DNA of 64,000 nt from Burkholderia pyrrocinia (GCF_003330765.1 NZ_CP024902.1:2790001-2854000), one strand, 5' to 3'. Numbered from the stretch's first letter, positions 37,800 to 47,555 are shown. Translations and numbers: made by a program. The notes: generated by a model not told the origin, from the letters alone.

Positions 37800-38844
37800 G
37801 ATTGTCGACGCCGGCCGACTCGAAGCTCGCCATCTCGCTGAGGAACGCGGCCGCCGCGCGCACGAGCGGCAACGCGAGCGCCGCGCCCGTGCCTTCGCCG
37901 AGCCGCAGGTCGAGCGCGAGCAGCGGCCTGGCGCCAAAATGCTCGAGCATGCGGCGATGCCCGGCCTCGTGCGACGTATGCGAGAACACGCAGTAATCGC
38001 GCACGCCGGGTGCGATGCGCTCGGCGACGAGCAGCGCGGCCGTCGCGATGAAGCCGTCGACGAGGATCGTCATCCGCTCGCTCGCGGCCGCGAGATACGC
38101 GCCCGTCATCATCGCGATCTCGAAGCCGCCGAACGTCGCGAGCACGTCGAGCGGCGCGATCGCGTGCGAGTGCCTGACGAGCGCGCGGCCGAGCACCGCG
38201 CGCTTGTGCGCGAGACCCTGGTCGTCGAGGCCCGTGCCGCGCCCGACGCATGCGTCGATCGGCACGTCGAGCAGGCGGCTCATCAGGCACGCGGCCGACG
38301 ACGTATTCGCGATCCCCATCTCGCCGAAGCCGATCACGTTCGTGCCGAGCGATGCGTGCAGGCGCACGCGTGCCGCGCCGGCCGCGAGCGCCGTCATCGC
38401 TTCGTCGTGCGTCATCGCCGGCTCCGTCGCGAAGTTGCGCGTGCCGCGCGCGACCGGCAGCGATACCAGCCGGTCGGACAGCGGCAGCGGCGACGCGACG
38501 CCCGCATCGACGATCTCGAGCGTGCTCTGCGCGACGCCCGAGAACGCGTTGATCGCCGCGCCGCCGGCCAGGAAGTTCGCGACCATCTGCGCGGTCACCG
38601 CTTGCGGATAAGGACTCACGCCCTCGGCCGCGATCCCGTGATCGCCGGCGAACACGATCGTTACGGGACGCTGCACGACCGGCCGCTCGGTGCGCTGGAT
38701 CAGGCCGATCTGCAGCGCGATCGCCTCGAGCTGGCCGAGGCTGCCGGGCGGCTTGGTCTTGTGGTCGATCACATGCTGCAGGCGCTTGCGCAGCGCGTCG
38801 TCGAGCGGCGCGATCGCGGGCGGGAAGTGGGTCGGAGTCGTCAT
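37789..38844 (-). CDS. cobT: Nicotinate-nucleotide-dimethylbenzimidazole phosphoribosyltransferase
   Basis: Makes alpha-ribazole phosphate from dimethylbenzimidazole and nicotinate mononucleotide. 351 aa, the family length. KTKPPGSLGQLEAIA near residue 40, FAGDHGIAAEGVSPYPQAVTAQMV, FGEMGIANTSSAAC, and the catalytic glutamate in LRLGEGTGAALAL. ATG 38844 gives the usual short leader. 52 bases downstream of btuD in the riboswitch operon. bluB, which would make dimethylbenzimidazole, is not in the window. Confidence 0.96.
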   Translation of the reverse strand: MTTPTHFPPAIAPLDDALRKRLQHVIDHKTKPPGSLGQLEAIALQIGLIQRTERPVVQRPVTIVFAGDHGIAAEGVSPYPQAVTAQMVANFLAGGAAINAFSGVAQSTLEIVDAGVASPLPLSDRLVSLPVARGTRNFATEPAMTHDEAMTALAAGAARVRLHASLGTNVIGFGEMGIANTSSAACLMSRLLDVPIDACVGRGTGLDDQGLAHKRAVLGRALVRHSHAIAPLDVLATFGGFEIAMMTGAYLAAASERMTILVDGFIATAALLVAERIAPGVRDYCVFSHTSHEAGHRRMLEHFGARPLLALDLRLGEGTGAALALPLVRAAAAFLSEMASFESAGVDNRDA

Positions 38845-38896
38845 CGAGGAGCCGTGTCGTTGGCGCGGCATGCGCCGCGCATCGGAAAAGGAAAGG

Positions 38897-39712
38897 TCAT
38901 TGTCGCTCGGGCCACGCCGGCAGCAGCGCGTCGCGGCCGTGCTCGCGGATCAGCACGAGCGGATAGCCGAACGCGTCGCTCGCGCGCTCGGGCGTCAGCA
39001 CGTCGTGCACGGGGCCGGCCCACGCATGGCCGCGGCCGTCGAGCAACAGCGCATGCGTCGCGAAACGCCGCGCGAGATTCAGGTCGTGGCACGAGAACAG
39101 CACCGTGCGCGGGCCCGCGTCGAGCCATGCGGCCAGCGCGGTCAGGCAGTCGATCTGGTGATGCAGGTCGAGATGCGCGAGCGGCTCGTCGAGCAGCATC
39201 AGCGGCGCATCCTGGCACAGCGTCGCGGCCAGCGCGACACGCTGCCGCTCGCCGCCCGACAGCGACAGCACGTCGCGCGACGCGAGCATGGTCAGGTCGA
39301 ACGTCGCGAGCGCGTCGCGCGCGGCCGCGCGGTCGCCGTCGCGCTCCCACCCCCAGCCGCCGAGATACGGAAAACGGTTGAGCAGCACCGTGTCGAATAC
39401 GGTCGCGTTGAAGGCATCGTGCAGTTGCTGCGGCATCAGCGCGCGGCGCTGCGCGAGTTGCCCGGACGGCCAGGCGGCAAGCGGCCGGCCATCGATCTCG
39501 ACATGTCCGCCGGCCGGCGGCTGCAGCCCCGCGAGCGTCGCGAGCAGCGTCGTCTTGCCCGCGCCGTTCGGCCCCGCGACGCACCAGATCTCGCCGGGGC
39601 GGAATGCGTGAGTGAAGCCGTCGAGCAGCGTGCGCGCGCCGGCCTTCAGTGTCAGGTCGACGGCCGCGCAGGTCATGTCGCCGGCGGCGGCGTGCAATGA
39701 GGCACCCGTCAT
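38897..39712 (-). CDS. btuD: Cobalamin ABC transporter ATP-binding protein
   Basis: A 271-aa ATPase of the FecE/BtuD class. Walker A GPNGAGKTT, Q-loop in RALMPQQLHDAFNA, signature LSGGERQRVALA, Walker B LMLLDEPLAHLD and switch His in FSCHDLNLARRF are all intact. The ATG overlaps the btuC stop (ATGA). Powers import of cobalamin delivered by BtuF. Confidence 0.93.
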   Translation of the reverse strand: MTGASLHAAAGDMTCAAVDLTLKAGARTLLDGFTHAFRPGEIWCVAGPNGAGKTTLLATLAGLQPPAGGHVEIDGRPLAAWPSGQLAQRRALMPQQLHDAFNATVFDTVLLNRFPYLGGWGWERDGDRAAARDALATFDLTMLASRDVLSLSGGERQRVALAATLCQDAPLMLLDEPLAHLDLHHQIDCLTALAAWLDAGPRTVLFSCHDLNLARRFATHALLLDGRGHAWAGPVHDVLTPERASDAFGYPLVLIREHGRDALLPAWPERQ

Positions 39713-40728
39713 CGCATCGGCCTCCTCAGCAACATCCACAGGAACACCGGCACGCCGATCAACGCGGTCATCACGCCAACCGGCAGTTGCGCGGGCGCGA
39801 TCGCGGTGCGCGCGAGCAGGTCGGCCGCCATCACGCCGCCGCCGCCTGCGAGCATCGCGGCCGGCAGCAGCATCCGCTGGTCGTTGCCGAATGCGAGCCG
39901 CAGCGCGTGCGGCACGACGAGGCCGACGAAGCCGATCGTGCCGGCCGTCGTCACCGCGGCCGCGGCGGCCAGCGACGCGACGAGATAGATCCGCACGCGC
40001 AGGCGCGCAACAGGCACACCGAGCGCAAGCGCAGTCGCGTCGCCGCGCAGCAGCACGTTCAGTTGCGGCGCGGCCGGTAGCGCGACGCATGCGGCCAGCA
40101 GCAGCGCACCCCACGCGAACCACGGCGCCGTCACGCCGTTCAGGTCGCCCGTCAGCCAGAAGATGATGCCGCGCAGCCGCGCATCGGGCGCGAGCGACAG
40201 CAGCAGCGTGACGAGCGCGCCCCAACCCGCCGCGATCACGACGCCCGTGAGCAGCAGCCGCGGCGACGCGTCGCGCGACTCGCCGCGCCACAGCTCGCGG
40301 CGCGCAAGACCGAGCACGAGCGCGACCGACACGAGCGAGCCGGCGAACGCCGATGCGTCGACGAGCCACCATGCGCCGCCCGCGATCATCGCGACGAGCG
40401 CGAAGCCGGCCGCGCCACCGGACACGCCGAGCACGTAGGGCTCCGCGAGCGGGTTGCGCAGCAGCACCTGCAGCAGCGCACCGGCAAGCGCGAGCAGCGC
40501 GCCGCACGCGAAGCCCGCGAGCGCGCGCGGCAGGCGCAGCGTCCGGACGATGTCGGCGAACAGCGCGTCGCCGCCATGCGGCACGAGCGCCGCGAGCGCC
40601 TGCCACGGCGACATCGGCACGCTGCCGATCGACAGCGACGCGACGAACAGCAGCGCGACCACAGCGGCCAGCGCAGCCCAGATCGCGGTGGCGCGTGCGG
40701 CGCTCATGCCGCGCACGGCCCCGCGCAT
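39709..40728 (-). CDS. btuC: Cobalamin ABC transporter permease
   Basis: A FecCD-family permease of 339 aa with about ten hydrophobic helices. Conserved segments are RLPRALAGFACGALLALAG, QVLLRNPLAEPYVLGVS and the cytoplasmic coupling stretch IGFVGLVVPHALRLAFG. First gene after the cobalamin riboswitch, whose binding of the vitamin should shut the operon down. ATG 40728 and ATG 40707 are both possible; neither has a strong ribosome site. Confidence 0.92.
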   Translation of the reverse strand: MRGAVRGMSAARATAIWAALAAVVALLFVASLSIGSVPMSPWQALAALVPHGGDALFADIVRTLRLPRALAGFACGALLALAGALLQVLLRNPLAEPYVLGVSGGAAGFALVAMIAGGAWWLVDASAFAGSLVSVALVLGLARRELWRGESRDASPRLLLTGVVIAAGWGALVTLLLSLAPDARLRGIIFWLTGDLNGVTAPWFAWGALLLAACVALPAAPQLNVLLRGDATALALGVPVARLRVRIYLVASLAAAAAVTTAGTIGFVGLVVPHALRLAFGNDQRMLLPAAMLAGGGGVMAADLLARTAIAPAQLPVGVMTALIGVPVFLWMLLRRPMR

Positions 40729-40872
40729 GACGCGCGGCGCATCCGCTTACTGCTGCCGGCCGGGTTTGACATGGGCGCCGCGCGGGCGATTGGGGTCAGC
40801 ATCGAAGAATGTTCCGTGAAGCATTGCGCGCCCCGCTTCCCCGCAGGCCGCGCGTCACGAAGCCCGTGCGGG

Positions 40873-41100
40873 CTCCCCGTCTCGGCCGGTATCCGGGCTG
40901 GCGGCGTACCGGCTCGCCTTCCCGCGCAATGACGCGCAGTGGCCCGCGCCCGTGTGCATAACCTGCACGCGGAACGCGCCCGAGCCGGCCTGCGTCACAG
41001 GACGCGGCCGCTTACCGTTGCGGGGGCAGCGCAGGTTGGCGAGCTCATGGAGCCCGCGCCCTGCTTCCCGTTTAACCGCGCGTTCCACGCGCGAGCACCG
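40873..41100 (-). promoter_or_regulatory. Cobalamin (AdoCbl) riboswitch controlling btuC-btuD-cobT-cobS-cobC
   Basis: Read on the minus strand the conserved elements come in the right order. GGTG is at the start, then AAACGGGAAGCAGGG, CCAACCTGCGCTGCCCCCGC with AACGGTAAG, and GCCACTG. GCGGGAAGGCG and the B12 box AGCCCGGATACCGGCC follow. A stem AGCCCGCACGGGCT (40861-40874) follows the box and may belong to the expression platform. The aptamer ends about 145 bases before btuC, and the leader between them holds no gene. Upstream of it, 41101-41271 contains the zapB-like promoter. Confidence 0.93.
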
Positions 41101-41271
41101 AGGCGGCGCCAGTTTAGGAGCGGGTCGCGCGAGCGTCAAGGAAGCGTCCGGACACGCACGGGACGCACCTATTCGCGGCAAGAAGCAGGGGTGTTACGAC
41201 TGGAAACGTTACAGATGTCGGATTGCGCGTTATTCCGCGCTAAAATGCTGGGTCTTTAGAGGACGCAGCAA

Positions 41272-41622
41272 ATGCTCAACGAACTCGAAACATTATCTCA
41301 AAATATTGGCCGTCTGATTTCGCTGAACAAGCGCTATCACTCGGAACGGCTCGCGCTCGAGGAGCAGGTCGCGCAATTGCGCGCGGAAGCGGACACGGTC
41401 CGCGCGGAACTCGCGCAACTGCGCGACGAACGCAATGCGCTCGCGGCCGAGCGCGACACGCTGTCGGCAAAGATCGACGACGCCCAGGTGAAGCTGAACG
41501 CGATTCTCGAAAAGCTGCCGCGCTCGAAAAGCGCGGAGCAAGCCGACAACCAGCTCGACCTGCTGGATGGGCAGGCCCGCACGGATGGCGATGACGCGGC
41601 CAGCCACGGAGAACATGCATGA
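41272..41622 (+). CDS. Coiled-coil ZapB-like cell-division protein (TIGR02449 type)
   Basis: A 116-aa protein that is almost entirely one coiled coil (about residues 5-85, heptads rich in Leu, Ala, Glu and Arg), beginning MLNELETLSQNIGRLI, with an acidic disordered tail. It overlaps zapA by 4 bases (ATGA). ZapB-like coiled coils bind ZapA at the division ring; that role here rests on the gene pairing. A TAAAAT (41241-41246) may be the -10. Confidence 0.75.
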   Translation: MLNELETLSQNIGRLISLNKRYHSERLALEEQVAQLRAEADTVRAELAQLRDERNALAAERDTLSAKIDDAQVKLNAILEKLPRSKSAEQADNQLDLLDGQARTDGDDAASHGEHA

Positions 41623-41933
41623 GCACCAAGCAGATCGAAGTCTCGATTCTCGGTCAGCCCTATCGGCTCGCCTGTTCGGCCGAAACGGAAGCGGCGCTGC
41701 TCGAGGCTGTCGCGCGCGTCGACGCCGAAATGTCGAAAATCCGCTCGAACAGCTCGGTCCGCGGCACCGATCGCATCGCCGTCATGGCGGCGCTGTCGCT
41801 CGCATCGGAATTGCTGCGGCTGCAAACGAGCGTGCGGCACGGTGAAGCATTTCCGGCGGAGGAAATCCGTCGTACAATGCACCAGATGAACGAACAGCTC
41901 GGCGCGGTGCTCGCACAGCACGAGACGCAGTAA
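41619..41933 (+). CDS. zapA: Cell division protein ZapA
   Basis: Bundles FtsZ filaments at mid-cell. 104 aa. The N-terminal globular part IEVSILGQPYRLACSAETEAALLEA is the ZapA signature, followed by the C-terminal dimer/tetramer coiled coil (IAVMAALSLASELLRLQ). Translationally coupled to the coiled-coil gene before it, and followed by 6S RNA as in many proteobacteria. Confidence 0.95.
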   Translation: MSTKQIEVSILGQPYRLACSAETEAALLEAVARVDAEMSKIRSNSSVRGTDRIAVMAALSLASELLRLQTSVRHGEAFPAEEIRRTMHQMNEQLGAVLAQHETQ

Positions 41934-42015
41934 CGTTTCAGTCGATGCGTCGATTCCCCTTGATCTCGGCGATCAACGGTGTTCAAATTGGCGCATCGAA
42001 TCACAGTTCAGTCAG

Positions 42016-42195
42016 CTTCCCTGCCTGGTTCGCCAAGGTCATATATTCCTTGAACCAATGCCATGTGCACGGTTGCGGAAATTTGTAGCACGGGCGCGCG
42101 CGTCACTCTGTCTGATGTACCCGAAGTGCTGCTAACTGCGACCAACTCTGAACCTCAGGTTCAGGATGCCGGCCTAGCGGCCAAGGCGGGGACCT
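42016..42195 (+). ncRNA. ssrS: 6S RNA
   Basis: The two ends pair to form the closing stem: TTCCCTGCCTGG near the 5' end with CCAAGGCGGGGA near the 3' end. GGTTCGCC and GGTTCAGGATGCC plus CCGGCCTAGCGG lie next to them, as in beta-proteobacterial 6S. A large open central bubble, the sigma-70 holoenzyme mimic, lies between. Position directly after zapA is the classical location. Ends are estimated to within a few bases. Confidence 0.85.
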
Positions 42196-42200
42196 ATCCA

Positions 42201-42235
42201 ACGGCATCGGGCACGTCCCGGTGCCGTTTTCTTTT
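42201..42235 (+). terminator. Terminator after 6S RNA
   Basis: ACGGCATCGGG-CACG-TCCCGGTGCCGT, an 11-bp stem with one G-T pair, followed by TTTTCTTTT. Confidence 0.85.
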
Positions 42236-42267
42236 GTAGCGGCCTCTTTCTGCGTCGATCACGATCC

Positions 42268-42729
42268 ATGCAATACTGGCTGATGAAGTCCGAACCGGAC
42301 GAAGCAAGCATCGACGATCTCGCCAATGCACCGCAGCGCTCGCTGCCATGGACTGGCGTACGCAACTATCAGGCGCGCAATTTCATGCGCGACACGATGA
42401 AAATCGGCGACGGCGTGCTGTTCTATCACTCGAGCTGCCCCGAGCCTGGCATTGCGGGCCTCGCCGAAGTGTCGTCGACGCCCTACCCCGATCCCACGCA
42501 GTTCGATCCGAAAAGCCCCTATTACGATCCGAAGTCGACTCAGGAAGCGCCGCGCTGGCTGCTCGTCGACGTGCGCTACGTGAAAAAGTCGCCGCTCGTG
42601 CCGCTCGCCGCACTGCGCGAACACGATGAACTCGCCGACATGCGCGTGCTCGCCCGCGGCAACCGGCTGTCGATCACACCCGTCACGCGCGCCGAATGGC
42701 GGTTCATCACCGAAAAGCTGATGAAGTAG
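42268..42729 (+). CDS. EVE domain-containing protein
   Basis: A 153-aa protein filling one EVE domain. MQYWLMKSEPDEASIDDL is the diagnostic start, and WTGVRNYQARNFMRDTMKIGDGVLFYHS and PGIAGLAEVSSTPYPDPTQFDP follow. EVE is a PUA-like fold thought to bind modified bases in DNA or RNA. Alone after 6S RNA and its terminator, where many relatives carry ygfA instead. Family assignment is firm, ligand unknown. Confidence 0.93.
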   Translation: MQYWLMKSEPDEASIDDLANAPQRSLPWTGVRNYQARNFMRDTMKIGDGVLFYHSSCPEPGIAGLAEVSSTPYPDPTQFDPKSPYYDPKSTQEAPRWLLVDVRYVKKSPLVPLAALREHDELADMRVLARGNRLSITPVTRAEWRFITEKLMK

Positions 42730-42811
42730 GCGCGCGCCAAAGGTCAAATCTGGTCAGTACGCGCTCCCGCCACGGAACTCGCGGCACGTTCGCGCGGCCT
42801 AAGCAACCGCT

Positions 42812-42842
42812 GTCGGCCGATCGGGCCGGCTGTCGTTTTTTT
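42812..42842 (+). terminator. Probable terminator of the EVE gene
   Basis: GTCGGCC-GATCG-GGCCGGC stem-loop, then TGTCG and seven T; the gap to the T-run makes it imperfect. Confidence 0.5.
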
Positions 42843-42910
42843 CGTCGCGCGGTACGCCCGCGTCGCGCACGCGCGATCCGCGTGCGCGCCCTCGCACAAG
42901 GAGTCCAACA

Positions 42911-43651
42911 ATGACCAAGAAATCCGCACTCGCGCTGTCGCTCGCCCTCGCCGCCGCCGTTCCCGTCGCGCTGACGCTCGCGTCGCCCGCCGCGCACGCG
43001 CAGACCGCGAATCCGCACTTTCCGGAGCCGGCGGGCGTGCTGTCGCTTTCGTCGCAGGCCAGCGCCGACGTGCCGCAGGACATCATCCACATCACGCTGT
43101 TCTACGAGCAGCAGGCAAAGGATCCGGGCAGCCTGACGTCGGCGCTGAACCAGCGCGCCGACGCTGCACTGTCGCAAGCGAAGGGCGTATCGGGCGTCAC
43201 CGCGCACACGGGCGCGTTCTCCGTGTATCCGAGCACCGATCGCGACGGGAAGATCTCCGCATGGCGCGGCCGCACCGAGGTCGCACTCGAATCGCGCGAT
43301 TTCGCCGCGGCGTCGAAGCTTGCGGGCCAGTTGTCGAGCCTGATGCAGGTCGCGAACGTCGAGTTCTCGCTGTCGCCCGAAGCGCAGCGCACGGCCGAGC
43401 AGAAGCTCACGACCGAAGCGATCAAGTCGTTCCGCGCTCGCGCGGACGAAGCCGCGAAGGCGTTCGGCTACAGCAACTACACGATCCGCGACGTGAATGT
43501 CAGCGGCGGCCGCAACGTGCAGCCCTATCCGCGCATGATGGCAATGGCCGCAGCGCCGATGGACAGCGCGAAGATGAGCGCGCCGATCGCAGTCGAAGGC
43601 GGCAAGGCCACCGTGTCGGTCACCGTCAACGGCTCCGTGCAGATGAAGTAA
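42911..43651 (+). CDS. Periplasmic SIMPL (DUF541) domain protein
   Basis: A 246-aa protein with a clear signal peptide (about 1-30, ending AAHAQ). The rest is one SIMPL/BP26 domain: GVLSLSSQASADVPQDI, RADAALSQAKGVSGV, AWRGRTEVALESRDF and ATVSVTVNGSVQMK. BP26-like members form periplasmic or outer-membrane-associated ring assemblies; function is poorly understood. AAGGAG lies 8 bases upstream. Monocistronic, ending at a strong terminator. Confidence 0.9.
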   Translation: MTKKSALALSLALAAAVPVALTLASPAAHAQTANPHFPEPAGVLSLSSQASADVPQDIIHITLFYEQQAKDPGSLTSALNQRADAALSQAKGVSGVTAHTGAFSVYPSTDRDGKISAWRGRTEVALESRDFAAASKLAGQLSSLMQVANVEFSLSPEAQRTAEQKLTTEAIKSFRARADEAAKAFGYSNYTIRDVNVSGGRNVQPYPRMMAMAAAPMDSAKMSAPIAVEGGKATVSVTVNGSVQMK

Positions 43652-43680
43652 CGCGCATCGCGCGGCAGTCGGATACGAAG

Positions 43681-43706
43681 ACGCCGGCCCTCGGGCCGGC
43701 GTTTTT
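43681..43706 (+). terminator. Terminator of the SIMPL gene
   Basis: ACGCCGGCCC-TC-GGGCCGGCGTTTTT, a 10-bp perfect stem and T-run. Confidence 0.9.
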
Positions 43707-43761
43707 CGTTTGCATGCGTGTAGCCGATGCACGCGCCGATCGCGCGCGCACCGACATCGCA

Positions 43762-44658
43762 TCACGCAGCCGCATTCGCATTCGCCGCGCGGCGGCGATA
43801 CGCCCACACCATCAGCGCGATGCCCGCGAGGATCATCGGCAGCGACAGCCATTGCCCCATCGACAGGCCGAGCGCAAGCAGGCCGAGGAAATCGTCGGGT
43901 TCGCGTGCGAATTCGACCGTGAAACGCGCGAGGCCGTAGCCGATCAGGAACAGCGCGGACACGGCGCCCATCGGCCGCGACTTGCGCGAGAAGAAGAACA
44001 GCGCGAAGAACAGCGCGATGCCTTCGAGCACGATTTCATAGAGCTGCGAAGGATGGCGCGGCAGCATCTGGTACTGCATGAACACGTCGGCGAGATGCCA
44101 CTTCTCGACGAGCGCCGGATGCTTCGGCAGCCATGCCGCATCGTCGCGCATCGCGCCCGGGAACAGCATCGCCCACGGCGCATTCGGATCGGTCACGCGG
44201 CCCCACAGCTCGCCGTTGATGAAGTTGCCGAGCCGCCCGGCCGCGAGCCCCGTCGGCACCATCGGCGCGACGAAATCGGTGACCTGCAGCCAGTGGCGCT
44301 TGCGCTGCCATGCGAACAGGATCATCGCGAGCGTCACGCCGAGGAAGCCGCCGTGAAACGACATGCCGCCTTCCCACACCTTGAACACGTCGAGCGGATG
44401 CGAGAAGTAGAAGTCGGCCTTGTAGAACAGCACGTAGCCGAGGCGGCCGCCGAGCACGGTGCCGAGCACGCCGTAGAACATCATGTCGTCGATGTCCTTC
44501 GCGGTCCAGCCCTGCGCCGCGACGTGCGGCAGCTTCAGGCGGATCCGGCCGACGACGATCGCCGCGATGAAGCCGACGAGATACATGAGGCCATACCAGC
44601 GCACGGCCAGCGGCCCGAGATGGATCGCAACGGGGTCGAAATTCGGGTGAATGATCAT
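43762..44658 (-). CDS. lgt: Prolipoprotein diacylglyceryl transferase
   Basis: Adds diacylglycerol from phosphatidylglycerol to the lipobox cysteine of prolipoproteins in the inner membrane. 298 aa with seven hydrophobic helices. Signature [14 protein letters not shown] carries the essential Arg; HGGFLGV and [12 protein letters not shown] are also conserved. It would process the lipoproteins encoded at 15411, 17522 and 62549. Upstream neighbour on the same strand is a LysR gene, 89 bases away. Confidence 0.97.
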   Translation of the reverse strand: MIIHPNFDPVAIHLGPLAVRWYGLMYLVGFIAAIVVGRIRLKLPHVAAQGWTAKDIDDMMFYGVLGTVLGGRLGYVLFYKADFYFSHPLDVFKVWEGGMSFHGGFLGVTLAMILFAWQRKRHWLQVTDFVAPMVPTGLAAGRLGNFINGELWGRVTDPNAPWAMLFPGAMRDDAAWLPKHPALVEKWHLADVFMQYQMLPRHPSQLYEIVLEGIALFFALFFFSRKSRPMGAVSALFLIGYGLARFTVEFAREPDDFLGLLALGLSMGQWLSLPMILAGIALMVWAYRRRAANANAAA

Positions 44659-44747
44659 GAGTTAGCGAAGAAGTTTTCGAATGCGGTGCGGCCGTCGCGA
44701 ACGCGCAGCACCGCGCTTTGGACGGCACCGGCGCGCCATCGTTCACG

Positions 44748-45662
44748 TCACGCGGCAAGGCCCTGCGCACGCACGACGTCGATGAAGCCGGCGAGCACGG
44801 GGCTCACGTCGCCCGTGCGCCACACAAGGCCCGTCTCGACGACCGGCGCATGACCGGCGAGCGGCCGGTAGACCACGCCGGTGCGCCGCAGGTTACGCAG
44901 CGATTGCGGCACCAGTGCGACGCCCATGCCGGCCGACACGAGGCTGACGATCGTCTGCATCTGGATCGCCTCCTGGCCGATGCGTGGAGTTTCCCCCGCC
45001 GCGCCGTAGCAGCCCGTAATGATGTCATAAAAGCCGGGCGCCAAACGACGCGGAAAGATCACGAGCGGCAATGCGGCGACATCGGCGAGATGCACGGGCT
45101 CGTCTTCAGGCGCGTCGGAGGCAGCGGCCGGCATCGCGACCACCAGCGGCTCGCGCACGACCGGCAGGTACGACAGCCCGGCCGCGTGGCGCGGCGGCAC
45201 GGGCGGAATGACGAGCCCCGCGTCGATGCGGCCGGCGACGAGTTCGTCGATCTGCACGTCGCTCGTTGCCTCCGCGAGTTGCAGGCGCACCTGCGGATAG
45301 CGCGCGCCGAACGCGCGCAGCAGCGACGGCAGCAGCCCGTAATCGGCGGTCGACACGAACGCGAGCGACAGCGACCCGGCCTCGCCGCGCGCGAGCCGCC
45401 GCGCGAGCGGCGGCAGCGCATCGGCCGACGCAAGCAGCCGGCGCACGTCGGGCAACAGCGCCGCACCGACCGCCGTCAGGGCCACCGAGCGCTTGGTGCG
45501 GACGAACAGCGCGACGCCGAGCGCATCCTCGAGCGCCCGGATCGCCTGCGACAGCGGCGGCTGCGTCATCGACAGGCGCTCGGCCGCGCGGCCGAAATGA
45601 CGCTCGTCGGCAACGGTCGCGAAATAGCGCCACTGGCGCAGGTCGGGCGTCGGATCGGCCAT
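44748..45662 (-). CDS. LysR-family regulator divergent from ilvD
   Basis: A 304-aa protein. The winged helix at about 8-65 contains ADERHFGRAAERLSMTQPPL, followed by the linker helix and an effector-binding domain with LVAGRIDAGLVIPP and VSAGMGVALVPQSL. The LysR-type genes usually act on the divergent gene from the shared region, here the AT-rich 45663-45785, which suggests control of ilvD. Effector unknown. Confidence 0.9.
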   Translation of the reverse strand: MADPTPDLRQWRYFATVADERHFGRAAERLSMTQPPLSQAIRALEDALGVALFVRTKRSVALTAVGAALLPDVRRLLASADALPPLARRLARGEAGSLSLAFVSTADYGLLPSLLRAFGARYPQVRLQLAEATSDVQIDELVAGRIDAGLVIPPVPPRHAAGLSYLPVVREPLVVAMPAAASDAPEDEPVHLADVAALPLVIFPRRLAPGFYDIITGCYGAAGETPRIGQEAIQMQTIVSLVSAGMGVALVPQSLRNLRRTGVVYRPLAGHAPVVETGLVWRTGDVSPVLAGFIDVVRAQGLAA

Positions 45663-45797
45663 GCTTCACTCATTCGGGAAACGACTTAATAAGCGACAAA
45701 TAATATATTGGACATCCCAATCCGGAAACACCATTCTTGTTTGATCCAAACCGGCGCGCCGCTCACGGGCGTCGCCCAGATAACGATGGAGTCCCCC

Positions 45798-47471
45798 ATG
45801 TCGTACAACCGTCGCTCGAAGCACATCACGCAAGGCGTGGCCCGTTCGCCGAACCGCTCGATGTATTACGCACTCGGCTACCAGAAGGACGATTTCGACA
45901 AGCCGATGGTCGGCATCGCGAACGGCCACTCGACGATCACGCCGTGCAATTCCGGCCTGCAGCGCCTGTCGGACGCGGCCGTCGCGGCCGTGAAAGCGGC
46001 CGACGCGAACCCGCAGATCTTCGGCACGCCGACGATTTCGGACGGCATGTCGATGGGTACCGAAGGCATGAAGTACTCGCTCGTGTCGCGCGAGGTGATC
46101 GCCGACTGTATCGAGACCTGCGTGCAGGGGCAGTGGATGGACGGCGTGGTGGTGGTCGGCGGCTGCGACAAGAACATGCCGGGCGGCATGATCGCGCTCG
46201 CGCGCCTGAACGTGCCGGGCATCTACGTGTACGGCGGCACGATCCGCCCCGGCCACTGGAAAGGCCGGGACCTGACGATCGTGTCGTCGTTCGAGGCCGT
46301 CGGCGAATTCACCGCGGGCCGGATGTCGCAGGAGGATTTTGAAGGGATCGAGCAGAACGCGTGTCCGACGTCGGGTTCGTGCGGCGGCATGTACACCGCG
46401 AACACGATGAGCTCGTCGTTCGAGGCGCTCGGGATGTCGCTGCTGTACTCGTCGACGATGGCGAACCCCGACCAGGAGAAAGTCGATTCGGCTGCCGAGT
46501 CGGCGCGCGTGCTCGTCGAGGCCGTGAAGCGCGACCTGAAGCCGCGCGACATCATCACGAAGGCATCGATCGAGAACGCGGTGTCGGTGATCATGGCGAC
46601 GGGCGGCTCGACCAATGCGGTGCTGCACTATCTCGCGATCGCGCACGCGGCCGAGGTCGACTGGACGATCGACGACTTCGAGCGCATCCGCAAGCGCGTG
46701 CCCGTGATCTGCGACCTGAAGCCGTCGGGCCGGTACGTCGCGACCGACCTGCACCAGGCCGGCGGCATTCCGCAGGTGCTGAGGATCCTGCTCGACGCGG
46801 GGCTGCTGCACGGCGACTGCATGACGATCACCGGCCGCACCATCGCCGACGAACTGAAGGACGTGCCGAGCGCGCCACGCGCGGACCAGGACGTGATCTT
46901 CCCGATCGACCGCGCGCTGTACAAGGAAGGCCACCTTGCGATCCTGAAAGGCAATCTCGCGGAAGACGGCGCGGTCGCGAAAATTACCGGCCTGAAGAAC
47001 CCGGTGATCACGGGCCCCGCCCGCGTGTTCGACGACGAGCAGAGCGCGATGGATGCGATCCTCGGCGACCGGATCCGCGCGGGCGACATACTCGTGCTGC
47101 GCTACCTCGGCCCGCAGGGCGGCCCCGGCATGCCGGAAATGCTCGCGCCGACGTCCGCAATCATCGGCAAGGGGCTCGGCGAATCGGTCGGCTTCATCAC
47201 GGACGGCCGCTTCTCGGGCGGCACCTGGGGCATGGTGGTCGGCCACGTTGCGCCCGAGGCATTCGTCGGCGGCACGATCGCGCTCGTGCAGGAAGGCGAC
47301 TCGATCACGATCGACGCGCACCGGCTGGTGCTGCAACTGAACGTCGACGATGCCGAACTCGCGCGCCGCCGCGCCGCGTGGCAACAGCCGGCACCGCGTT
47401 ACACACGCGGCGTGCTCGCGAAATTCGCGGCCCTCGCGCGGCCGGCGAACAAGGGCGCCGTCACGGGTTGA
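45798..47471 (+). CDS. ilvD: Dihydroxy-acid dehydratase
   Basis: Dehydrates dihydroxy-acids in valine, isoleucine and pantoate synthesis. 557 aa. The Fe-S cysteines are in [22 protein letters not shown] and [18 protein letters not shown], with the family C-terminal signature [21 protein letters not shown]. The ATG at 45798 has GGAG 6 bases upstream; ATG 45786 in frame is less likely. It also links to panC/panD, since its product feeds pantoate formation. Confidence 0.97.
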   Translation: MSYNRRSKHITQGVARSPNRSMYYALGYQKDDFDKPMVGIANGHSTITPCNSGLQRLSDAAVAAVKAADANPQIFGTPTISDGMSMGTEGMKYSLVSREVIADCIETCVQGQWMDGVVVVGGCDKNMPGGMIALARLNVPGIYVYGGTIRPGHWKGRDLTIVSSFEAVGEFTAGRMSQEDFEGIEQNACPTSGSCGGMYTANTMSSSFEALGMSLLYSSTMANPDQEKVDSAAESARVLVEAVKRDLKPRDIITKASIENAVSVIMATGGSTNAVLHYLAIAHAAEVDWTIDDFERIRKRVPVICDLKPSGRYVATDLHQAGGIPQVLRILLDAGLLHGDCMTITGRTIADELKDVPSAPRADQDVIFPIDRALYKEGHLAILKGNLAEDGAVAKITGLKNPVITGPARVFDDEQSAMDAILGDRIRAGDILVLRYLGPQGGPGMPEMLAPTSAIIGKGLGESVGFITDGRFSGGTWGMVVGHVAPEAFVGGTIALVQEGDSITIDAHRLVLQLNVDDAELARRRAAWQQPAPRYTRGVLAKFAALARPANKGAVTG

Positions 47472-47549
47472 CGCAAGTTCGTCGCAACATGCGCCCCCAA
47501 TAAACATGGCCGCCGGGGGAACGCACAAAACGTGCTTTCCCTTTGCTTT

Positions 47550-47555
47550 TATAAT
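47550..47555 (+). promoter_or_regulatory. -10 TATAAT before the cytochrome c gene
   Basis: A perfect TATAAT 43 bases ahead of the start codon in a T-rich stretch; the -35 is not consensus. Confidence 0.45.
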
